NCBI GenBank assembly: GCA_014529385.2
Contig: CM043963.1
Span: forward strand, 78,640,412 to 78,704,411
Source: Adiantum capillus-veneris
Lineage: Eukaryota; Streptophyta; Polypodiopsida; Polypodiales; Pteridaceae
DNA length: 64,000 nucleotides
Direction of reading: 5' to 3'
Made by a program: the position numbers and the translations under genes. This document shows, in pieces, positions 31,929 through 40,999 of this stretch (position 1 is its first letter; each line of letters starts with the position of its first letter). Below the pieces are notes generated by a model, which saw nothing but the letters and a program-made list of their open reading frames with translations, was not told the origin of the DNA and ran no database searches.

Positions 31929-33072
31929 TGTCAGGAGTTTTTTGGAGCAAGGGATTGCGCATATGTACATATACATGCATGGTGCATCAAATAAAGAATT
32001 TCTCATTTTTCAGAGCCAGGTGGTTACGTGGGGCCCACATGTGTACAGGGTAGGACAGGGTGTACATAGTGCATCGATTTTCACTATTACCAGTACCACT
32101 ATGTTTTTTCTACAATAAGGAGGATTTGGTAGCGCGTAAAACTTCTCGAGGAAGCTATCCACGGGCCGACAACATGAGGTAAGCAGGTGCGTCAGATGGC
32201 ATCTAGTGGCGTCAGGAGGTTGAACGGGATCAATACTTGCACGCGGAGAAGTATGGACACGACGTGGGTGTTTTCTTGTGATACTTATGCAGAAAGGTCA
32301 TCATGAGGACCACTTTTTGGGGCCACTTCACGTGGTTGCGGGCTGCATTATTTGGAAAAATTGAGTGCCAGGTGTGCGGATGATGCAAAAAAGGTGACAA
32401 CTATGCACAGCGAGGTCAGTTTTTGGCCTGTTCGGGGTCCGTTTGAGGTCATCTAAAAGGCCACGGGTGCCCAAATAATAAAGCTAAGTGTGGGAACTGA
32501 AAAAACTGAGAGAAGACCAGAAAAAACGTGGAGAAGAGAGGAGGAACAGCCGCAAGTGTGTTTTTGCTGTTTTTGGAGCATTTTTTGGCCCTAAACTGCT
32601 CATCCGAGGTCGGATTTGAGCACTGTGACACTGTAGGGTGGGGTTTTTGGGCGTTCCGGATGCAATGGCGCTGTCCATTTTGCCAAATTCCTCATAGATT
32701 TTCTGCTTTTTTTCTGTGTAATCTTCTCTGGTGAGTGGAGCCTCTACTTAACTTTGTGGTTGTATCTGGTGTATTTCCTCAATACTGTGTAAACTATTTG
32801 CCCCATTGGTGTTGGGCTGAACTTCATTGAGTCTAAACAACAGAAATTTGCCTCCTTTGAGCTGAATTGAGAGTGTGTGTGTGAGTGTATATGTGTGAGT
32901 GTTGAGTGGGCAAGTGGGAAATCTCTCTCTTCTCACTCCGTCTGTGTGTTTCCTGTCTCGGCCAGGCTGGTTGTGTAAGCCGAGTGGTGCCCCATAGTGT
33001 GTGTGTGTATCATTCCAAGAGTGTGTGTCGGGTCGTTATAGAGGCATTCTGTGTGTTTCCATCCCGCTCACA
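31929..33072 (+). repeat. 3' LTR of Tat-type element
   Basis: Pairs with 24466-25608; about 28 substitutions and one 1 bp insertion by manual alignment. Differences cluster in the first 350 bp and near 32680-32720. Followed by acgc, matching the left flank. Confidence 0.92.
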
Positions 33073-34000
33073 ACGCCATCAAGAGAAAACTCAGCTACTT
33101 AATAATCTACGGACCAACCCCACCGTGTTACATTATTGCAAAACATGGATGAGGCTTAGAAAGCTCTAGAGCAACGGAAAAAAGAGCTTGAAATGGAATT
33201 CAAGCTTGGACAAATGCAACATCGAGTTCTCTAACATGGATTTATGCAGAAAGAAGAAGGCTACATAAAGGAAATAACACACCTCAAGGAATATCTTAGA
33301 AAAGCTCAAGCCTCAAGTATCCACCTCCCGGGAGGACCAACAAAAAAAATCCATGGGAGATACAGATGCTCTACAATTCATGAATTTTGAAGAAACAATC
33401 ACACCAGATGGAAATCTTCCTGAGCTTATGGTTACACAAGAAGATGTTGCACCTTTCGCACCTACAACAAGCTTGACTGGAGGATGAAGAAAACTTGCTC
33501 AAAAGGAGGGTAGAAGAACCTGAGAAATTCTAGAAGGAGGCAATGCAGTGGGAGGAGTGTATTCTTCATTCCATCAATGTCAACCTTCTCACACCAGAAA
33601 ATATCAATGAAGAATGGCACCAATAGGCACTCCCCTATCCACTCATCAAGTTTGAAGTACTACAAATTAAAGAAAAATTACTCAAGGAGCTCGCTACCAA
33701 TCCAACAATGGTACACCCTAAATGACATGACATTTGGCTAAACCAAAACCCAAGATACCTCATTCTCTACACCAATGCACCAAAGGAAATCAAGCAAGAT
33801 CTGGTGCATTGCCTAGTTCTGAGTGTCTGCAATTGGAAAAGGGACCAACTTGACTTAATTACCCGCAATTCCCATCACCGCCACAAGGCAAACCCATTGA
33901 AGATTAAATAGTGGAGAATCTCTCATTATCAATAAATCTTTTTCATGGGATACTTGACTTGGCTTGCATCATGCTGGTCAAGATTTCGAAGATGCTTCAT
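33073..34000 (+). pseudogene. Degenerate coding region, 3' part (continues from 24465)
   Basis: Begins with the right target duplication and then HQEKTQLLNNLRTNPTVLHY in the same frame as the sequence left of the Tat element. It soon hits stops. Later pieces in varying frames read EETITPDGNLPELMVTQEDV, EVLQIKEKLLKELATNPTMV and LVHCLVLSVCNWKRDQLDLI, so more of the same unknown gene or transposon is present. It gives way at about 34076 to the probable LTR of element A. Confidence 0.4.
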
Positions 34001-34198
34001 ACTTGTCTATAGACCTTCCATCAAGCCGAGCAGAGCGATGCCGCTTGGATGTCATTCCTAGAAGGCAATTAAAGTGTTGACGGCTGAACACGAGAAAGCT
34101 ACACCACTTTTGTATTAATTAATTTTGATGAGAAGCAAGGATATTTTGTAAGGTTTAAGAGATCATATTTGGTGTAAATGAGCCTCTAAGGAGGATTG

Positions 34199-34205
34199 TA
34201 TATAA
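34199..34205 (+). promoter_or_regulatory. TATA box candidate of element A LTR
   Basis: tatataa followed by gccaatatttg. Position within the LTR is suitable for the U3 promoter. Confidence 0.4.
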
Positions 34206-34277
34206 GCCAATATTTGTAACCCTAAAAAAACTTTTGAATCAATCAAACTATTGCACTCACTGTGCCATGTCTATGTA

Positions 34278-34280
<3 letters not shown>

Positions 34281-34333
<53 letters not shown>
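34281..34333. repeat. (GA)n microsatellite
   Basis: About 26 perfect GA units inside the probable LTR of element A, in the presumed R/U5 part after the TATA box. Confidence 0.97.
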
Positions 34334-34336
<3 letters not shown>

Positions 34337-34937
34337 TCTTATCTCTTTTCTATGCATGCTACAGAGCAGCCATTGCAAAAACAAAACCACCAGTGAATTA
34401 GCAATGGCAAGGGCTATGCTCCAATGCCAAGCTTGTGAAGTTTTGGCTGTGTCATGAGGCGAGCTCCCACGAGCTTCCGAGCGAGTTATCTTGCAAACCG
34501 TGTGTCTGTTCTGCGAGTTCTTTATACTGATGGATTCATAGTGAGTAGAGCTACATGTTAGGACCATACATGACAAAAAACAGTGACCTGTAATACATTG
34601 TCTATCTTCATACGCATTTACCGCAGGGAGTGGTTATAGATAGGGTATCAAGTTAGAGTCCATATGGTAGTGACCTCTTGGTAAGTAGAGTGTACCCTCT
34701 TATTTTCGTGGTGTTTCGAGAACATTTGGTCTTGATTTGGAGAGTGAGAGCGTGTAGGTTGAGTTGCATTCATGAGCTCATAGGATGTCTAGATTTGATT
34801 TCTGAGTAGTGATTGTCTTAGAAGGTCAAGTAGGTGATTGAAAACCACCCACTTGTTTCCATGCACCTATGGGTCAAGCTTCATCCTTGGCTGACATTTA
34901 GTTTGCTGGCCTTGTTCTCGTGGCATATCCACCAACA

Positions 34938-34957
34938 TTGGCACCATTTTCAGGGAC
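34938..34957 (+). promoter_or_regulatory. Primer binding site of element A
   Basis: ttggcaccattttcaggga directly after the LTR end. It shares ttggcac and cagggA positions with the B site at 40716, which shows that the two elements are related. Confidence 0.55.
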
Positions 34958-35479
34958 GAGAGCCCTAGGTAGATGACCTTAGACTATTCCTACAAGGTGA
35001 AAGTCCCTCTAGTTTGCCAAAGTCTTGTTATTTGATACTAGGTAGGATCCGGGAGTTGGACTCTTCAGATCTAGGAGAAGTGCTAGGGAGAGTCTGACTT
35101 GCCTGGATTTTCCGCCATAGCTAGTATTACTCGTGTTTTAGTGTTTTTATGTAGATGGTGTGTGAGTGATTTGTTAGGTGATAAAAAGGATAGCTAGTCC
35201 GTGTGAGGCAGTGAAGCGTTTTTCTAATCATAAGTACAACACCTCATATGATGTGTAGGAGTAGTTGTAGATAGAATATGTTGATTATGATCTAGAGCTA
35301 TCCATCAAAAAGTTATTTTATTGTATGCTTGTTTGCATTTGCAATCTTTGAAAAGTTTATTTTTAGGGTAAAAAAACAAGTTTCAATGGATAGCTGTGCA
35401 TAAATGAATGATGTTGAGTGCATGAGAAAGCATATGCAAGAGATCTGTTTAGGAAAATTGCAATTCTTCAAATTCAAAC

Positions 35480-37040
35480 ATTATACGCGTATGAAGTCTT
35501 AAGGGCTAGTAGAAGACCAAATTTGGCAAAACAAACTGCACTAGAGTGTTCAAAAGGGGCGCTTTACCCTAACTTCAGCTTGATACTAAAGCTTTGACCA
35601 ATACTTGGTACCCAAAAGACAAAAGACGGAGTGTAGAAAATGGAAAAAACAAAAAAATTGTAATTTTGACATATTTTTGCATGAAAATTGGTAAAAGTGC
35701 TTGGAAACTATATGATGTCTGAGAAGTGAATCTGACAGTCAAAGTGAACTTTTGACTTTGCACCCATCTATTGCAAGTTGAATAGAGCACATACACCAAG
35801 TTTCATTTCATTTGGACATATAGATTGAGTATTGAGAGTATATACTTTGTCGGGGAGATTCCTTGTCAAAAGTGGTGAATTTGTGCGAGTTTGACTTCCA
35901 AAATTTGTTGTAAACACATGTGCACGTTGTACGCATCAACAAGCACCTTGGGTAGAAACAAAACTCAATTCTGAGCTTAGAGACATTATACACATATGAA
36001 GTCTTTTGAGACCAAATTGGGAGCCTAAGGATACATCTGTGTGCACCATTGTGATCTAGAGCAATTAAGAAGAAAATAGGCAAGATCCTATTGAATTTTA
36101 AGCATTTTAGGGCTTGTAAAGACTAGGAGATGGATGTAGGTAAAGTGAATGCTTGAATTGATCATATCTAGCACAAAAAGTGTTGAAGTTGAGTTTTGAA
36201 AAGCGTTGTGAGTTTCTTGTGTGGTGAAAAACCTCTAGAGTGAGTTTCACTCCATTTGGACCAGACATACATCATATGTGTATGATGTCTATAAGGCATT
36301 TTTAGGGACCAAAAATGAGGACAGAGCAGAACAGGGTGTTTAGCATCACAAAATAGGCTTAGGGACCTAGTTTCACCCAATTGGAACATCCTTGTCTTAG
36401 ATGACCTCCCAAAAAAGTTAACAAATAGGAAAGAACTAGGAGGGAAAGACCTACCAAGGGGTGTCAGAATCACAAAGCAGAACTTGGAATGAATAGAGCA
36501 TATCAAGGAGAGTCTACATGTGAAGTCATTAGGAAGAGAATGGGGTCTAGGAGGGCCTCTTTATTTGGCAGTTTAAGGGAGTCAAACCTCTAGTATTAAG
36601 AAAGCAATCAAAGGACAATTTTATTTTAAACAGGCAAAACGGCTAGTTTATTTGAATTTAAATTTTCCCCCCAAAATGAAACTTAAAATTTACCAAATAA
36701 AACCATATCATGTAACTTATCTACGGAAAGAGCTCGGCATGTAGATCATGGATCTATAATCTTCACTCAAATCGGAGATCATATGTAAGATTTATGGAAG
36801 GCCAAAAATCATAAAGTTATCCACCCCCCTCTTTAGGGGAAAATGCATCCTTTGACCACTCTTACACCTCTCTTACACACCCACCATTCTTGCACACATG
36901 GCGCGCATCTATTTTTCAAAATGTTAATCACCTCCATATTCTCATGGCAAATAAAGAGGCCCTCCTAGACCCCATCCTCTTTCTAATGTTGGGCCAATCT
37001 TGAGCCTAGAGACATCATACATGTATGAAGTCTCTAGCCA
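35480..37040 (+). repeat. Palindrome-centred ~280 bp repeat array of element A
   Basis: Five diverged units each carry a palindrome like tcatacatgtatga followed by agtct: at about 35480 (ttatacgcgtatgaagtct), 35708 (degenerate), 35981, 36263 and 37010. Spacing is about 229, 272, 283 and 746 bp; subtracting the 462 bp TIR element in the last interval leaves about 284. A conserved stretch like gagtttcactccatttgga precedes the palindrome, similar to the phrase before the palindromes in element B. Confidence 0.65.
36527..36988 (+). mobile_element. MITE-like TIR element, copy 1
   Basis: 462 bp bounded by imperfect inverted repeats of about 44 bp, starting CATTAGGAAGAG and containing ggtctaggagggcctcttta. 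No coding capacity. It sits inside the palindrome array of element A and explains the enlarged spacing there. A target duplication could not be defined. It is a reverse-complement homologue of copy 2 at 37539. Confidence 0.78.
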
Positions 37041-37538
37041 TAGGCCAGACTGAGATTTTAACCAGCCAAGAGACTTCCTTCTGACCCTAGTATCACATCT
37101 GTCCTTTTAGACCAGTGCATAGAGGGAATCAAGTCCTTATATACAGTTGTTTGGTTAAGATTAACTCTCTAGTTATATCGACCAACACTGTAGAGCATTT
37201 AAGTGAGAATCACTAGTTTGACAAAGAATTGTGGAGTGAAAGTTTTGGAGTACAAAGTACTTCACAAGTTGAGAAAGCGGTTCGAAAGCAGATCAGAGCA
37301 AAGAGCAACTGAAAGCAGACTTCTAAGGTAAGAGGTTTGGGTTGATAGTCTTGTGTAAGAAAGTTTTGATGAATTTGAGATTTGGTAGGTGTCTTCAAAG
37401 AGAGCGAAGAGTGGTAGGAGATTAGATCAGCTTAGTGTCGACAAAAGAGAGTGTAAAACAAGCAAGGATAGATCTGCTAGCACCAATCATAGAAGAGGGT
37501 AGTGATACTGACACCTCTTTTGAAGAATCATATCAATG

Positions 37539-38003
37539 CATTAGGAAGAGGATGGGGTCTAGGAGGGCCTCTTTATTTGCCATGAGATTATAGCGATGAT
37601 TAACATTTTGACGAATAGATGTATGCCATGTGTGCAAGAATGGTGGGTGTGTAAGAGAGCTATAAGGATGGTCAAAGGATGCACTTTTCCCCCCAAAAAG
37701 GGAGTGGATAACTTTATGACTTTCGGCCTTCCATAACTCGTGCATACAATCTCCGATTTGAGCGGAGATTATAGATCTGGAATCTACACGCCGAGCTCTT
37801 TCCACAGGTATGCTACATGATATACTTTTTCCCTCTAGATTTTAAATTTCATTTCGGGGGGAAAATTTGAATTCATATAAACTAGCCATTTTGCTTGTTT
37901 AAATTCAAAAGCGGTCCTTTGATTGCTTTCTTAATACTAAAAGTTTGACTCCGTTAAACTGCCAAATAAAGAGGCCCTCCTAGACTCCCTTCTCTTCCTG
38001 ATG
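37539..38003 (-). mobile_element. MITE-like TIR element, copy 2 (inverted)
   Basis: 465 bp, the same terminal repeats as copy 1 but the interior is in the opposite orientation (for example gtcaaactt-agtattaagaaagcaatcaaagg reads on the minus strand here). It lies directly before the gag start of element A. Together the two copies form an inverted repeat with about 550 bp between the arms. Confidence 0.78.
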
Positions 38004-38005
38004 GG

Positions 38006-39804
38006 ATGGCTAACCAACAACTTGGAGGTTTCCAGCAACAAGGGACTATGGGGGGTAGTACCTACCAAAAAACCTTAAACATACCAAAATACACAGAAAG
38101 CTTCCTAAATGGAACAAATGCCCATGTATCCCTGATGTATACTGATGTTCAAGGATGTCAAAGGATTGACAATAATCATGGTAGCCGATGATGGTAATAG
38201 GTTCCATGTGAGGAGGGAAACCACTACCTCATTGTCAAAGACCCATAAAATTACAATCGGTATGGAGACAATGTAGAAAAAGGGAAGATGGTTATGGAGA
38301 CCCAAGAATTACCTCCTAAACTCACTCTTTCAGGAGCCTTCTACATTCATGACAAGAGAGTAGAGAGAATAGCTACAATTCAAGAAAATATTGGGATTTA
38401 CAAGCATGGGGAGGGAAGAGTCACCTCTTATCCCCTGGTGCATGGAACCCCATGTGAATGAATTAATCATAGATAAAATCCTATACTTGTTTTTGTATGA
38501 TTCTGTAGCTGGAATCCATAATTTTTTTGTCGATAAGTACGGATGAGAATACGAGCCAATTCACCCAAAAGATGTAGGGAGAGTGATAATGCCAAAACTG
38601 ATGGGGGACAAGCTTTAGAAGAGAAGCAATAGCCCATGGAAACCCCCAACAAGTCTACACATCCGTTCTCAGATGATTACAACACCACAATGCAATCAAA
38701 TAAATAGCCATTGCCCAACCCTCAAAACTTAAAAACATTGCCACTATCATTTTAAGCATGGCTCAAGTAGTTTGCAACACGAGACCTGAACACAAAAGGG
38801 GCTGGATATCAGGCCGTGTCAAGTCTAAAAGCACCACCAAAGCCACCACTCCATCAGAGAGTAGAACAAGAATGCCAAATCCAACCAAGACTGAAGCACC
38901 ACATTGAGAATGAGAACTAGAAGAAAGGGTCCGAGCAAAGGAACGGCCACTTGCTAGACCAATCAAGAATTATGGATTAGGAGCATCCCTAGGAAAGGAA
39001 CATGTGCCATATCTTAGGCCAAAAATGCCTCATAGAGAAGGAATGGGGGGTCCTATGTTTAGAATGATGGATCACCGGAGGATCATACCTTCTCAAGTCC
39101 AAAAATGGGTTAAGAAGAAATATTCTAGAAATAGGGATCCAAGGGATTACATTGCATCATTTGTGCGTGTCATTAGAGCAAAGGAAGTCCTAGACTTTCT
39201 CATGTAGTTCACAGGATTTGGCTCAACTCTAGAGAAGGACGTCGTCACCTGGTTTGATTCCATTGAACGTAGAGATTTTGAGTGAATGGAGGAGGTATTT
39301 GATGAGTTTATTGAGGAATTATCTCAAAGAGGGATAACTCATAATACGGTCTTGCAATCTAATCTCAAGAAAAAAGAGGAAGAATCCGTTAGGAAAGAAG
39401 CCTTAAGACTAAAACGCTACATAAAATTCTTCCCTGTCAAAGAGTTACCAACTGAGTCCTAGCTCATATCGACATTTATCCAAGGACTGAGAAATGAAAA
39501 CCTTCAGAAGGATTTTCATAAGAAGAAGAGCTCAACTCTAAACGAGCTGACCAAAGAGGCTCTATAACTAGCAATGTCTACAAGGAAGGTGACTACAAAG
39601 ATTTAGATGATAATTCTTCATCACTTAGTACAAAAGATGAAGTTGTAAATCAAGAGAGACTTATTGAAGAAGTGCTCAAAAGGATAAGCCCATTTGCTAA
39701 GCCACATGCTAAGCAACTCAAGTGGTGTTCCATTGAGCAAAATGGACTAATCATGCGATTGAAGAGTGTTACTACAACAAGGGATATGTAAGAGAGTGAC
39801 AATA
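38006..39804 (+). pseudogene. Element A gag remnant, 5' part
   Basis: Starts MANQQLGGFQQQ right after MITE copy 2 and contains VSLMYTDVQG, the counterpart of AFMYTDANGVQVLMVDKYGR in element B. Farther on (39004-39560, several frames) are VQKWVKKKYSRNRDPRDYIA, FGSTLEKDVVTWFDSI and EFIEELSQRGITHNTVLQ, which align with the Retrotran_gag region of B at 43524-43865. There are many stops. It is cut at 39804 by insertion of element B and continues at 50582 on the other side. Confidence 0.7.
39800..39804 (+). repeat. Target-site duplication (left) caata
   Basis: caata before the 5' LTR of element B, repeated perfectly at 50582-50586 after its 3' LTR. Confidence 0.85.
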
Positions 39805-40715
39805 TGTTTGAGGACAAACCGAACGGGCACCCACCTGGCTGGACACGTAGCCGGACACCACATTTGTAGTTTATTATTTTGTCGAGCTAGTGTAGTAATA
39901 CTCTGTGTAAATCCTGATTCCAGAGTAGTGCATCAATTCCCTGAGTTGTAATGATGCCATGATATTTGTAAAGGTCCATGTGAACCGCCCAATGGCCATT
40001 TAGAATGCCCTAGGTATAAAGGTCAATAACTTTAATGTGAAAGGAGGCTTATCTTTAGAAGAAGAAGGAGCTCTGAAAACATACAATCAAGCTACGAGCT
40101 ACTCCAAACTTGTAATCGAATTTTCTAATGATTGGGTAATCCGTTTTCAAATCCGAAACTTGTATTGTGTTCCTCTCTCTCTACTCTTTAAATTAAGTGT
40201 AAGCATTGTCAATGTTGTTGTGGTTCGTGACTACACGTCTGTGACCTGTAATTGCAGATTTGAGTGCTTAAATCACTGTTTATAGTCGTGTTGACCATAG
40301 GAGAGTGTTCTTAGACCATAGGGTAACATTTCTAGATAGTTCTGTTGTAGTTTGCATGACCTTTTTCATGATGGATCATGATTTTGGTACCTTGTCGATT
40401 TGCGACTAGACTTGCTAGGATAGTGCCCTAGGTGTCCTAGATCTCCTCCTAAAGTTTCGTTGTATTTCAAGTTCATTCGAGTGCCAAAATGGCGTGATGA
40501 CCTAGAGTTGTGAGAAAGGACATAGGTAGATTTTCCCGATCATTGAGTGTTGGTTTGCTTCTTGAGCTAGTGTGTTTGCTTGTTAAGGTTCACTTTGTGA
40601 GATTGAGGATCTCATACAGTCTCCGGGCCCCATCTGAGTCACTTTCCCTGATTATTGACATTATGTTAGTGCCAGAAAGCTATGTTGCAGGTGTCCTCGC
40701 GGCGACCTGCTAACA
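39805..40715 (+). repeat. 5' LTR of element B
   Basis: Starts TGTTTGAGGACAAAC, ends CTGCTAACA; aligned along its whole length with 49690-50581. It includes a degenerate copy of the array motif (tcatgatggatcatgat then ttggtacc) at about 40368-40395. Confidence 0.88.
40015..40020 (+). promoter_or_regulatory. TATA box candidate of element B LTR
   Basis: ctaggtataaaggtcaa is conserved between both LTRs of B (also at about 49902), which supports a promoter role. Confidence 0.5.
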
Positions 40716-40735
40716 TTGGCACTGCTGCCAGGGAT
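40716..40735 (+). promoter_or_regulatory. Primer binding site of element B
   Basis: ttggcactgctgccaggga directly follows the LTR CA. The tRNA was not identified. Same core (ttggcac) as element A. Confidence 0.6.
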
Positions 40736-40999
40736 ATGATCCTTAGATGGTGAGTGACCTAGTGCGTATTTAGAGTGTTCTTTTTCTAAGATTTTCTTTC
40801 CATTCCATTTACCACCTTAGCAGTGAAGTAGCTAGACACGGGGTTTAGTGCTTGGTAGAGTTTAGAAGTCGAGGACTTGCTAGATCTATTCTTGAGAAGT
40901 AAAGAGGGTTGTGAGTGAGATAGCCAAAAGCATTTCATTCTTTGATTTTGTCTATGCTTTTAGAGTGCTGTACCGTTTTTCATTTCAACTTTAATTTGT

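Larger units (their letters stand above)
24466..33072 (+). mobile_element. Complete Tat-type Ty3/gypsy retrotransposon with dual RNase H
   Basis: An 8.6 kb element with two LTRs (1143 and 1144 bp), primer binding site, gag, protease, RT, RNase H, a second RNase H and integrase in order. The extra RNase H between the first one and integrase is the hallmark of the Tat clade (Ogre/Retand relatives). By manual alignment the LTRs differ at about 28 positions plus one 1 bp indel (about 2.5%), so the insertion is relatively recent. It is nevertheless dead: in-frame stops at 28314, 30932 and 31040 and a frameshift near 29985. The TAA between gag and protease (27663) could be natural or a mutation. 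Confidence 0.9.
34076..34937 (+). repeat. Probable 5' LTR of element A
   Basis: The 3' edge is good: ccaccaaca then ttggcaccattttcaggga, the same arrangement as element B (ctaaca then ttggcactgctgccaggga). The 5' edge is tentative at TGTTGACGGC (34076), chosen because a TATA box lies 120 bp inside. It contains a long GA microsatellite. The matching 3' LTR was not found, so length is uncertain. Confidence 0.5.

Noticed and set aside
34251-34576. Frames with Arg-Glu or Ser-Leu runs
   Set aside because: Translations of the (GA)n tract within a probable LTR.
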